Assembly (NCBI GenBank): GCA_031253835.1
Contig: JAIRVP010000039.1
Span: 124,001 to 188,000 of the forward strand
DNA: 64,000 bases
DNA from: Burkholderia sp.
Lineage (GTDB): Bacteria; Pseudomonadota; Gammaproteobacteria; Burkholderiales; Burkholderiaceae
Direction: 5' to 3'
Part shown: one piece after another, positions 6,765 to 15,695 of the stretch
Layout: the number at the start of each line of letters is the position of its first letter
How positions within the stretch are numbered: position 1 is the first letter of the stretch
Program-made: the position numbers and the translations under genes
Notes under the pieces: generated by a model
Database searches by the model: none
Told to the model about the DNA's origin: nothing
What the model saw: only the letters and a program-made list of their open reading frames with translations

Positions 6765-9644
6765 TCAGCAGGCCGCGAACGTCGCCACTGCCGGAGCGAC
6801 CGCCAGCGCACGCTCGTTGAAGACGACCGGCACGCCGCCGAGCCCCAGCTTGCAATTCGGACGATCGAGCCGCCACCCGTCGATGCGCAACGCGACGCGC
6901 GACACCGGTGCGCCACGCGCATGCGGCAGGTCGATCGCGATCCGCCGCTTCGCACCCGGAACCAGGTTCAGGTAGTTGTCGCTGTAGAACGCGGGCAGCA
7001 CGCGCGTACCGGTCGACGGGTCGAATACCTGCAGGTGCGTCATCAGCGCGATGCCCGCCCCGACGTTCGCGACGTCGACCGTGATGCGCGTCGTCACGTC
7101 GTCGGCCTCGGACGCCGTCGCGCTGACGGCCACGGCCGCCGCCGGCATCGCGTCGAGCGACGTGTAGGTGGTGTCGCCGCCATCGCGCTGCCGCCAGTAG
7201 ACGTTCTCCGCGAGCGGATTGCCGCCCGCATCGGTCAGCGCGAGCACGACGATGCAGACGTCGGATTTCGCGGCGGCCATCGCCGCCTTCAGGTTCGCGA
7301 CCACGCGATACGACGCCTTCGCGACCCCGCCGACATCCGCGACGCTCCGGCTGCCCAGCGTGCCGTCCAGGTTGTACACGCGCATCTCGACGCGGCCCGT
7401 GACGGCCGCCGCCGTGTGGTTCGCGATCGTCACGTCCGACGTGTTCGCATCGAGGATCGCATTGACGCGCCGGCATCCGTGCTGAACCGCGAAGAACGAC
7501 GCATGCGCCTCGAGATCGTGGCTGTACATCTGCCACACGAAGCTCGGCTGCGCGGGGTTCGTCATCCACATGATCACGCCGGTGGCCGGCGACGTGATCT
7601 TCCCGGCCACGGGGCCGATCATCACGGCCGCATTCGCCTCGTAGATCGAGCGGATGCACTCGTAGTTCATCATCTGCGCCTTGCGCACGAAGTCGGCGAG
7701 ATTGCGGATCGCGCCGTAGCGCAATGCCGTCATCGCGATGTAGCCGGCGCCGCCCTGCTTGCCGACCTGAGCGTAGTACGCACCGTTGCCGTTCATGTCG
7801 CGGTCGGCCCAGAAGTCGTCCGGGCATTCGTACGAACCGGCCGGCAGCATCGCTTCGACGAATTCGAGCGTCGGGATCGAGTGCGAGCCGACTTCGTTGT
7901 GGAACGCGACCGGCGTCGTGCCGTAGCCGCGGCTGAACGCCGCCTGCGGCGACGCCCAGTTGTACGGGCCGCCTGACGAATAGCCGTTCACCGCGCCGGC
8001 GCCGGTGTCGCCCGCCGAACTCGTGAGGCACAGGCGTTGCGGGTCGAGCTCGGCGACGAGCGCGTCGAGCCCCTTGACGAGCGCCGGCGGCGGCGACCCT
8101 TCGTTGCCGCCGCACCAGAGCAGGATCGACGGACGATGACGGTTTCGCGCGATCACGTCGCGGATGTTGTCGAGATCGCGCGGCACGTTGGCGGCGCCCG
8201 AACCGTCGCCTTCGGTCGAGAAGAAGAAGTCCTGCCACACGAGGATCCCGTAGCGATCGCATGCGTCGAAGAAATCGTCGCTCGTGCTCTGCCCGTTCCA
8301 GTTGCGAATCAGGTTGAGGTTCGCGTCGCGATGCAGCCGCACCTGGTTGAACAGCCGTTCGCGCGGAATACGCTTCAACGCTTCGTCGAGCCCCCAGTTG
8401 CCGCCCATCACGAGGATCGGCAGGCCGTTGACGGTGATGCTCAACTGCGCGCCCATGCCGATGTCGCGCGCATACTCGATGCGGCGCAGGCCGACGTTCA
8501 ACGTGCGCTCGTCCGACAGCACGCGCCCGATCTTGATCCCCACGGTCACTGCGTAAAGATTCGGATCGCCATACCCGTTCGGCCACCACAGACGCGGCTG
8601 CCTGATCGACAGCGCCGCGATGTCCGCCGACGTGAGCGACACCTTCGTCGGCGTACCCGATGCGGGAATCGCGATGTCATGGCGGAACGTCGGGCCGTTG
8701 CCGATGCGGCCGACGAGCGTCGCGACGAGATCGGCGCCCGACCCGTTGTCCAGTTCGAGATCGAGCCGCAACTCGGCGCGCGACAGGTCGGCGGACAGCG
8801 TATGCGCGACATTCAGTGCCGCGATGCGCACCGCGCCGGTCGTGAACCACGAGACCGGCTGCCAGATGCCGAGATCGCGGTCGGGAATCGTCGGCAGCCA
8901 GTCCCAGCCGGCCGAGCAGAAGAAGGTCGGCCCGTTCTTCAGCGTGACGCCGGTCGGGCCGCCGTTGCGGCCGCCGCGCGTCACGCCGCTCTGGTAGCTC
9001 GGCAGCAGCGGCCCTTCGGAGAAATCCAGCTTGACGACGCGCACGGCGAGATTGGCCGCGCCCCCCGCCTGCGGCACCAGCCGCGTGATGTCGAATGCGC
9101 CGTGCTTGAACGCCCCTTCGAGCCGCCCGACGAGCGCGCCGTTCAGCCAGATCTCGGCGCAGTAGTTGACGCCGCCGAAGTTGAGCCACAGCCGCTGCCC
9201 CGGCCGCCGGGCCGGCGCCGCGAAGGTCGTGCGGTACCAGTAGTCGGTGTCCTTCAGCGTATCGGGAATGGTGTCGGTGACGATGCGGCCGTAGAACGGA
9301 TCGGGATACCTGCCGTTGACGATCATGCTGTTGAGCACGGTGCCGGGCACCGTCGCGGGCGCCATGCCCGCCATGCCGCCCGCGCCCGACAGTTGCGCAC
9401 CGCTCGCACCCGGCAGGCTGCTTGCCGGCGCGAACGTCCAGTTCTGCGCGAGGTCCTGCGCGGCCAGCAGGCCGTGCTCCGGGTCGGCCGGCACGGCGGG
9501 CGTGCCCGTCGCCGCGTCGTCGGCGCCGGGCATCCCCGACGACGCGGCCGGCGAATCGATGTCGCCATTGCAGCCCGCGAGCCAGCGCGTACCGACCAGC
9601 GCGGCGCCGTAGGACAGGAATTTGCGGCGTTGTTTCGATGTCAC
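6765..9644 (-). CDS. GH2-family exo-glycosidase lipoprotein (beta-mannosidase or exo-glucosaminidase type)
   Basis: A 959-residue glycoside hydrolase. The N-terminus combines a twin-arginine RRKFL signal (R6-R7) with a lipobox LAGC25, suggesting a Tat-exported lipoprotein. The order is jelly-roll (about 100-290), immunoglobulin-like domain, TIM barrel and C-terminal beta domains, as in GH2 beta-mannosidases and exo-beta-D-glucosaminidases. The probable acid/base is E515 in CGGNEGSP and the nucleophile E584 in FHNEVGS; the 69-residue spacing fits the family. It starts with GTG, with GGAGG 8 bases upstream. It follows the GH92 gene after 28 bases, implying co-transcription and joint action on a mannose-containing glycan. 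Whether it removes beta-mannose or beta-glucosamine is not resolved. Confidence 0.9.
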   Translation of the reverse strand: MTSKQRRKFLSYGAALVGTRWLAGCNGDIDSPAASSGMPGADDAATGTPAVPADPEHGLLAAQDLAQNWTFAPASSLPGASGAQLSGAGGMAGMAPATVPGTVLNSMIVNGRYPDPFYGRIVTDTIPDTLKDTDYWYRTTFAAPARRPGQRLWLNFGGVNYCAEIWLNGALVGRLEGAFKHGAFDITRLVPQAGGAANLAVRVVKLDFSEGPLLPSYQSGVTRGGRNGGPTGVTLKNGPTFFCSAGWDWLPTIPDRDLGIWQPVSWFTTGAVRIAALNVAHTLSADLSRAELRLDLELDNGSGADLVATLVGRIGNGPTFRHDIAIPASGTPTKVSLTSADIAALSIRQPRLWWPNGYGDPNLYAVTVGIKIGRVLSDERTLNVGLRRIEYARDIGMGAQLSITVNGLPILVMGGNWGLDEALKRIPRERLFNQVRLHRDANLNLIRNWNGQSTSDDFFDACDRYGILVWQDFFFSTEGDGSGAANVPRDLDNIRDVIARNRHRPSILLWCGGNEGSPPPALVKGLDALVAELDPQRLCLTSSAGDTGAGAVNGYSSGGPYNWASPQAAFSRGYGTTPVAFHNEVGSHSIPTLEFVEAMLPAGSYECPDDFWADRDMNGNGAYYAQVGKQGGAGYIAMTALRYGAIRNLADFVRKAQMMNYECIRSIYEANAAVMIGPVAGKITSPATGVIMWMTNPAQPSFVWQMYSHDLEAHASFFAVQHGCRRVNAILDANTSDVTIANHTAAAVTGRVEMRVYNLDGTLGSRSVADVGGVAKASYRVVANLKAAMAAAKSDVCIVVLALTDAGGNPLAENVYWRQRDGGDTTYTSLDAMPAAAVAVSATASEADDVTTRITVDVANVGAGIALMTHLQVFDPSTGTRVLPAFYSDNYLNLVPGAKRRIAIDLPHARGAPVSRVALRIDGWRLDRPNCKLGLGGVPVVFNERALAVAPAVATFAAC

Positions 9645-9672
9645 GTTGCGTTCCTCCCTGATCGTGTCGTCG

Positions 9673-12306
9673 TCAGTGCGCGCCGGCCGTCATGCGCGTG
9701 TAGTCCGCGTTCGGCCCGGACGGCGGCGTCAGGTTGTCGGCGGCCGCCCATTGCGTCGGCGTCGCGGACAGCGCGTACTTCATCGTCCCGCCGTTCGCGA
9801 TCGTGCCGAGCGGCAGCCACGAACCCGCATAGTCCGCGCCGTTGACCTTGAGCGACTGGATGTACGCGAACGACGGATGACCCGACGCGTCCATCGCGAC
9901 CTGCTTGTCGCTGTCGAGCCGCAGCGTCTTGCCGTTGCCGAGCCAGACGGTGATCCCGCTGAACTGCGGCGTGGACAACGCGAGCCCCGCTTCCGACGGA
10001 ACGACCGGGAACATGCCGAGCGCCGCCCACACGTACCAGCTCGACGTCGCGCCCATGTCGTCGTTGCCCGGCAGCCCGTCGCGTGCGGTCGTGAACGTTT
10101 TCGACATGATGATCGGCAGGATGTACTGCGCACCGCTCGGCTGGCCGGCCCAGTTGTATCCCCACGGCGACTGGAACGACGGCTCGTTGCCGATGTACAG
10201 GTGGGTGGACGATTCGCCGCCGTTCAGGTCGGCGGAACCCGGCACGGTCGAGAACGGCGTCGTGATCGCGAACAGGGCGTTCAGCCGCGTGACGGCCGCC
10301 TGCTTGCCGCCGATCGCGTCGATCAGCGCGGTCCAGTCCTGCGCGAAGGTCCAGAAGTAGTTCGGCTCCGTCGATTCATGAAACGCGCCCGGCACGAGCG
10401 TGCCCAGCGTACCGGGCGCCGATCCGGACGGCGGTGCGTTGCGCGCGGCGATCACCTTGTTCGTGTAGTCGAAGATGTTGCGCCACCATCCGGCCCGCGT
10501 GTACAGCGTGCCGATGTTGTCCGGCGTCACGCCGACCGACGGCGCGTTCAGCACGCTGGCCGGTAGCGCCTGCAGGAACGCGGCGGCCGAGCGGTCGCTC
10601 AGCACGCGTTCGATCGTCGCGGACGACGAATGGCCATCGTCGCTTTGCGACAGGTAGTGGGCCGTCAGGAAATTGGCGAGCCCCGCCGCGCTGGTTCGAT
10701 CGTTGCAGGCGCTCGACGGATCGAACACGGACTGCTTCGTCAGCCGCGCGGCCGACACCAGGTCGAAATCGGTCGCGCCGAACTTGTACGCGCCGGCAAT
10801 CACGTTCAATGCGTTGTCGCCGGCCATCGGCGTCGAGTCGTCGCTGCCGTCGACCCAGTGCGGGAAGGCGCCGCACTGCAATGCGTCGACGACGAGCGAC
10901 TGCATCATGTCGCTCGATTCCTTCGGGGCGAGCATCGCCAGCAGCTGCGCCTGCGACCGGTACGTGTCCCACAGCGAGAAGCCCGTGTAGTGATTGCCTG
11001 CGCCGCCCCGCGAACCGTCCGCGCGCCGGAATGCGTAGTCGCCGACCTTCGCCGTCGCGCGCGGCGGGATCGTGCCGGTCTGGTCGACCGACTTCGGATA
11101 GCTGCCGTCCGCGTTCCTGGGCTGGCGCATGCTGCGGAATTCGCCGTTCGCGTCGCTGTAGAGCGTCGGCGTGCCGAACACGCGATAGAGCGCGGTGTAG
11201 AACTTCGTGAGGTTCGCCTTCTGCGTCGCATCGAGCGACGACGGATTCGCGGCCTGGTCGATCTGGATCGTGTTGAGCCGGTCGTTCCACAAGCCGGACG
11301 CGTTGGTCCGCGCGTCGTCGAACGCGAGCTTGCCACCCTCGCCTTTCAGGTTGGCCCGCGCATTCCGGATGCTGACCGACGAGATCCCGACCTTCACGGT
11401 CACCGTCCTGTCAGCGTCGGTCAGGTCGAACTGCAGCGTCGCCGCGCCGTTGCTGGCCGTGTTCACCGACGACGTGCCGGCCTGCTTGCGCAGCGGCTTG
11501 TCGAAGGTCGCGTAGAAATACACGGGCGCATTCCATACCGTGCCGTACGGCGTGCAGAATGCCGGTGCCACGGCCTGCCCGCTCAGCGACTTGCCGTCGC
11601 TCGCGAGCGCCAGCGCGACGTTGTTCGCGGTGACCTTCGTACTGCCCGAATCGCTGTTGCCGTTCAGCTTCGCATCGATCGAGAAAAAGCCCTTGTCCTT
11701 GTTCGTGTACGTGAAGCGCGCGATGCCGGAGCGTGCGGTCGCGGTCAGCTCCGTCACGATGCCGTTCGCGAGGCGCACCTTGTAGTACCCCGGCTGGGCC
11801 GTTTCATCCGCATAGCTGTAGCCGATGCCGATCGGCCGGCCGCCCGATGCCACCGCCGTCGCCGCATCGGCCGGCAGCATCGCGACCGTGCCCTGCCCCG
11901 GGCAGCCGACGCCGCTCAGGTGCGTGACGCTGAAGAAGTCGATCGTGCCGCCCGAGCCGCCCGACGACAGGTAGCCGCCCGAGCCGTTGAAGTTGTAGCG
12001 CGGCGTGTTCGGCCCGAAGTTCACCATGCCGAACGGCACCATCGCGCCCGGGCTCACGTTGCCCGCATAGCCCGAATCCGCGTTGACCTGCGTGCCGATG
12101 AGCGGGTTGACGAACTGGGTCAGCTGCATGTCGGTGCGCCTGGGCGACGCCGGCTGGGACGGCCCCGAGGTCGTCGGCGGCACGGTCGACGGCATCTCGC
12201 CGGCATTATTGCTGGCCGTCGCGACACCGTTCACGTCGTCGCCGCCACACGCGGCAAGCGACGCACAGGTGAGTGCAGCGACGAGCAAGAATCGTGGATT
12301 TTTCAT
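9673..12306 (-). CDS. GH92 alpha-mannosidase lipoprotein
   Basis: An 877-residue GH92 enzyme, a calcium-dependent exo-alpha-mannosidase family that trims high-mannose glycans. The N-terminus MKNPRFLLVAALTCASLAAC is a lipoprotein signal with lipobox LAAC, followed by a 60-residue Ser/Thr/Pro linker. The N-terminal beta domain starts at FVNPLIGT, and the (alpha/alpha)6 catalytic domain carries the family hallmark GNDDMGATSSWYVW followed by ALGMFPVVP. Start set at the lipoprotein signal; upstream codons in frame lack it. It is the first gene of a pair with the GH2 enzyme. Surface attachment implies trimming of external glycans, such as host or fungal mannoglycans. That substrate is inferred. Confidence 0.93.
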   Translation of the reverse strand: MKNPRFLLVAALTCASLAACGGDDVNGVATASNNAGEMPSTVPPTTSGPSQPASPRRTDMQLTQFVNPLIGTQVNADSGYAGNVSPGAMVPFGMVNFGPNTPRYNFNGSGGYLSSGGSGGTIDFFSVTHLSGVGCPGQGTVAMLPADAATAVASGGRPIGIGYSYADETAQPGYYKVRLANGIVTELTATARSGIARFTYTNKDKGFFSIDAKLNGNSDSGSTKVTANNVALALASDGKSLSGQAVAPAFCTPYGTVWNAPVYFYATFDKPLRKQAGTSSVNTASNGAATLQFDLTDADRTVTVKVGISSVSIRNARANLKGEGGKLAFDDARTNASGLWNDRLNTIQIDQAANPSSLDATQKANLTKFYTALYRVFGTPTLYSDANGEFRSMRQPRNADGSYPKSVDQTGTIPPRATAKVGDYAFRRADGSRGGAGNHYTGFSLWDTYRSQAQLLAMLAPKESSDMMQSLVVDALQCGAFPHWVDGSDDSTPMAGDNALNVIAGAYKFGATDFDLVSAARLTKQSVFDPSSACNDRTSAAGLANFLTAHYLSQSDDGHSSSATIERVLSDRSAAAFLQALPASVLNAPSVGVTPDNIGTLYTRAGWWRNIFDYTNKVIAARNAPPSGSAPGTLGTLVPGAFHESTEPNYFWTFAQDWTALIDAIGGKQAAVTRLNALFAITTPFSTVPGSADLNGGESSTHLYIGNEPSFQSPWGYNWAGQPSGAQYILPIIMSKTFTTARDGLPGNDDMGATSSWYVWAALGMFPVVPSEAGLALSTPQFSGITVWLGNGKTLRLDSDKQVAMDASGHPSFAYIQSLKVNGADYAGSWLPLGTIANGGTMKYALSATPTQWAAADNLTPPSGPNADYTRMTAGAH

Positions 12307-12753
12307 TTTTTGATTAGTACCGTTAATTAAAACGATTAATCCGGCGTCGACGAGAGTCCGGCGCGCCGCCATGCTTGTGGCCTGGCGCAGCACATCGGCG
12401 CCACGCGACGCGACGCCGGATGGCCCCCCAGGCTGCGTCGCGCCGATTGCCACAGGCATGCACCCGGCGACGATCGTTGCTGACGCAACCGTCGCCCCCT
12501 CCTCCTGTTTCCGGGAATGTCACATGCTTCCCAGGGGCTTACAGTGCCGCAACGACTGTTTATTCACTACAGGAAGTTTCCCGAATTTTCAGTTTGTTTA
12601 ACTAAACAATCGGGCGTTAAGTGGCTTTGGGCACAAATTGCCACGCTTTGTTGCGTTGCAGCGGCCGCGCAGACGGGCGTGCAGCGACGGACGCCCGGCG
12701 AATCCGGGCGCCGCATGAACTGGCGGAGAGAAACGAACGGGAGCCCGCGCGCG
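12307..12753. other. Regulatory region upstream of the mannosidase pair
   Basis: About 450 bases between the GH92 start and the stop of the beta-propeller gene. The 20-40 bases before the GH92 start are unusually A/T-rich (12323-12340 reads TTAATTAAAACGATTAAT). A separate 16-bp palindrome is listed at 12594-12609. No gene is supportable. Confidence 0.5.
12594..12609. promoter_or_regulatory. Candidate operator palindrome
   Basis: TTGTTTA-AC-TAAACAA, a perfect 7-bp inverted repeat about 290 bases upstream of the GH92 gene in an A/T-rich pocket of otherwise G/C-rich DNA. The shape is that of a dimeric repressor site; TTTA/TAAA operators are known for ROK-type sugar regulators, but no such gene is in the window. 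Confidence 0.45.
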
Positions 12754-13941
12754 TCAGCGCGGCAGCGTCCGCAACGACGACGGCCCGCCCGTCAGCGCGA
12801 TCCGCTTGCCCGTATCGCGCAGCTTGCCGCCTTCCACCGCATACAGCGCAAGCTGCCGTTCGACGTTGAACTGCACGATCACGTGCCGGCTGTCGGCGGT
12901 AAACACGATGCCCTGCGCAGCCTCGCCACCGGGCAGCTCGCTCACCTTCACGGCCTGCCCGTCGCGGATCGCGAACAGCAGCACCTTGCCGAGCTTGTGG
13001 CGGCCCGGGTTGTCGGGCGTCAGGTTCGAGCCGTCCATCGCCTGCACGGCGATCCACTTTCCGTCCGGCGAGATCGCGACGCCTTCCGGCAGCGACGGCA
13101 CCGTCAGGTACTGGACCGTGCGGAACGGCACGCGCGACACGTCGATCAGCGCGACCGAATCGGCATCGCCCGCGAGCGTGCCCGTATACCCCGGCAGCCC
13201 CGCCAGCCCCACATTGCTGACGACGGCCCAGCGGTTGTCGCTCGACACGTCGATCGTGTAGGGTGCGACGCCCGTGCTCAGCCGCGTGCCGCTGTCGGTC
13301 ACCTTGCCGTCGTCGACGTTCAGCACCGCGACGCCCTGCTCGTCGCGCAGCGACACGAGCGCGTGCTTGCCGTCGTGCGTGAAGCTGATCCCGGCCAGCC
13401 GCTTCTTGCCGATCTTCAGGGTGCCGTCGAGCGTCACCTGCGTGCCGTCGATGCGCAGGATCGACACGCTGCCGTCGACATTGGCGACGAGCGCGAGCCG
13501 GCCCGAGCGGTCGATCGCGATCCCTTGCGGATGCGTGCCGAGCTCGATGCGCGTGATCGCGGGCGGCGCGGCGTCGAGCTTCACGACCTGCAGGAACGTG
13601 TCGAACACGAGCTGCTTCGCGGCCGTGTCGTAGCGCGTCGGCGCGCCGACGAGCGCGAGCTTCGCGTCCGGCGTGATCGCGACGGCCTGCGGCGGCCCCT
13701 GGATGCCGTTCTCGACGTCGACCTGCAGCGCGACCTTCGGCGGGAACGTACTCGCGTCGAGCAGCGTCAGCGTGTCGGCCGGCGGAGCAGGCAGATAGGT
13801 GTCGCGGCCCTCGACGCGCTGGTACTTGCCGTCGTTGCCGGACACGATCCAGTCGGCGGCGTGCACGGCAACGGCCGTCGTGGCGAGGGTCAGCACGGCG
13901 AGCAGGCGCGCGCTGCGCAGGCGGAAGGGATTCGAATGCAT
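12754..13941 (-). CDS. Periplasmic YncE-like beta-propeller protein
   Basis: A 395-residue exported protein. The signal peptide spans residues 1-29 (RSARLLAVLTLATTAVAVHAA). The rest is a repeated beta-propeller: blades recur as IAITPDAKLALV, IAIDRSGRLALVANVDGSVSIL, ISFTHDGKHALVSL, ISPDGKWIAVQAM and VFTADSRHVIVQF, the YncE/lactonase-like 40-residue repeat. Such proteins bind ligands or DNA or act as scaffolds, and no catalytic residues can be assigned. It lies 122 bases behind the M81 peptidase gene on the same strand and may be the last gene of the permease-aminotransferase-dehydrogenase operon. Confidence 0.85.
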   Translation of the reverse strand: MHSNPFRLRSARLLAVLTLATTAVAVHAADWIVSGNDGKYQRVEGRDTYLPAPPADTLTLLDASTFPPKVALQVDVENGIQGPPQAVAITPDAKLALVGAPTRYDTAAKQLVFDTFLQVVKLDAAPPAITRIELGTHPQGIAIDRSGRLALVANVDGSVSILRIDGTQVTLDGTLKIGKKRLAGISFTHDGKHALVSLRDEQGVAVLNVDDGKVTDSGTRLSTGVAPYTIDVSSDNRWAVVSNVGLAGLPGYTGTLAGDADSVALIDVSRVPFRTVQYLTVPSLPEGVAISPDGKWIAVQAMDGSNLTPDNPGRHKLGKVLLFAIRDGQAVKVSELPGGEAAQGIVFTADSRHVIVQFNVERQLALYAVEGGKLRDTGKRIALTGGPSSLRTLPR

Positions 13942-14063
13942 GGCGGTCGGTTCTCCGGATCGGTTGCGGACGCAATGGATGGCACGACCCTGCTGCTCGA
14001 CGGGTCGACGCCATCGCATGATGCCCGAAAGCGCGCGAATCCGGCGTCTCGCGCCGCGGTCCG

Positions 14064-15566
14064 TCACGCTGCCGATCGCGCGCCCGACGCCCACTGCGCG
14101 ACATCGTCGAGCGGATACACCGGCCGCGCGAGCCGCTCGTAGCGGAACAGCCCGTAGTCCGAGCCCGTCACGCCGCGGCTGTCGCATTCGACCAGCGCGG
14201 CCGCGATCGGCACGAACACCGGCCGGCAATACATCCGCGACTTCAGCAGCAGGAAGCGCGCGCGGCGCGGATCGACGCCGACGCTCTCGAACACGCCGAG
14301 ATCCCACGGCTCCTGCGTGCGCTCGGTGACGACGAGTATCGCCGCGCCGATGTCGAGCACGGCCGCACGGCCCATGTACGCGCGCTGCCCCGTGTACGTC
14401 GGCCCCGTTATCACGTATTCGCCGTCGGTGATCGCGCGCACGACGCCCGTCGCACGGAACGGCTCGCGCCGCACGCCGCCATGCGACGGCAGCCGGTTGC
14501 CGACCGGCACCGTGACCGTCGCGCCGACGCCCGCGGCGATCAGCGCAGCGACCGCTTCGGGATCGCACAACGGCCCGCTGACGATGCCGTCGAGCCCGTG
14601 CGCGAGCGCGGCTTCCAGCAGGTCCATCGTGTCGCACGGGCCGCCCGACATACAGTTGTCGCCGTGATCGAGCATCAGCACGGGACGATCCGCGCCGCGC
14701 GCGAGCGCCGCGGCCTGCGCGACCGATTCGGCCAGCGGCGCGCTGCGGTAGACGAACTCGTCACGCTCCTCCCAGATCTGTCGCGCGATGCGCTCGGCCA
14801 CCGCGTCGGCCGCGGCGCGGTCGCCGTCGGCCACCACCACGACGCTGATGCACGGCGCGGGAATGTCCGCGAGCGAGAAACCGGGCAGCACCGATACCGC
14901 CAGCATCCCGTCGGCTTCGGCCGCACGCGCGGCCGCCACCGCGCGCCGCATCGCGCCTTCCGCGCTCGCGCTGCGCAGCGTCGACGTCATCAGCGGCGGC
15001 TGCCGCCACGCGAGCACCGGCTGCGCTCGACCATGGAGCCGGTCGAACAGCACGCGCGCCGCATGCTCGCCGGTCTCGACCATATCGACGTGCGGATAGG
15101 TCTTGAAACTGACGATCACGTCCGCGTGATCGATCATCTTCTGCGTGACGTTTGCATGCAGGTCGAGCGCGACCGCGATCGGCGCATCGGGCAGCGCCGC
15201 GCGCACGCGCGCGAGCAGGTCGCCCTCGCCGTCCGCGCTTTGCTCGGCGACCATCGCGCCGTGCAGGTCGAGCATCACCGCATCGCAACCGGGCACGGCC
15301 GCGACGATCGCGTCGCAGATCGCCGCGTACGCGTCGGCCGCAACGGGCCCGCTCGGGTTCGCGGCCGCCGATACCGGCGTCACGATGTCGGCGCCTTCGC
15401 GTGCGGCCGCATCGATGAACGCGGCCATCGCCGTGCGCATCCCGTGGTTCGCGCGATACGCAGCGTCGCCCCAGTCGGGGCCGCTGCGGCCGAACGCGGC
15501 AAGCGGCGTCGGCACCGGCGAGAACGTGTTGGTCTCGTGGTTCATCCGGGCGATCAGGATCTTCAT
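14064..15566 (-). CDS. M81-family metallopeptidase (MlrC-like)
   Basis: A 500-residue protein of the M81/MlrC family (DUF1485 plus C-terminal MlrC domain). The N-terminal signature RMNHETNTFSP is diagnostic, and VMLDLHGAMV and LDHGDNCMSGGPCDT carry the probable metal ligands. MlrC of Sphingomonas degrades linear microcystin products; relatives next to amino-acid catabolism genes act on unknown small amides. Start at MKILIAR, with GGAGGG 9 bases upstream. No signal peptide, so cytoplasmic. It follows the aldehyde dehydrogenase gene after 129 bases within an operon headed by an amino-acid/polyamine permease, so cleavage of an imported amide-linked amine is plausible but unproven. Confidence 0.9.
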   Translation of the reverse strand: MKILIARMNHETNTFSPVPTPLAAFGRSGPDWGDAAYRANHGMRTAMAAFIDAAAREGADIVTPVSAAANPSGPVAADAYAAICDAIVAAVPGCDAVMLDLHGAMVAEQSADGEGDLLARVRAALPDAPIAVALDLHANVTQKMIDHADVIVSFKTYPHVDMVETGEHAARVLFDRLHGRAQPVLAWRQPPLMTSTLRSASAEGAMRRAVAAARAAEADGMLAVSVLPGFSLADIPAPCISVVVVADGDRAAADAVAERIARQIWEERDEFVYRSAPLAESVAQAAALARGADRPVLMLDHGDNCMSGGPCDTMDLLEAALAHGLDGIVSGPLCDPEAVAALIAAGVGATVTVPVGNRLPSHGGVRREPFRATGVVRAITDGEYVITGPTYTGQRAYMGRAAVLDIGAAILVVTERTQEPWDLGVFESVGVDPRRARFLLLKSRMYCRPVFVPIAAALVECDSRGVTGSDYGLFRYERLARPVYPLDDVAQWASGARSAA

Positions 15567-15695
15567 CGCGCGCAGCCCTCCGCGCGCCTGCCGTCGTTCA
15601 TCTGCGAAACCTGCATCGTCGACCTCCTCGCCATCGATCAAAAGGGGCGGCGTCCCGCAGGACGCCGCCGCCCGGTCAGCGCGCTCGCGCGCCGC

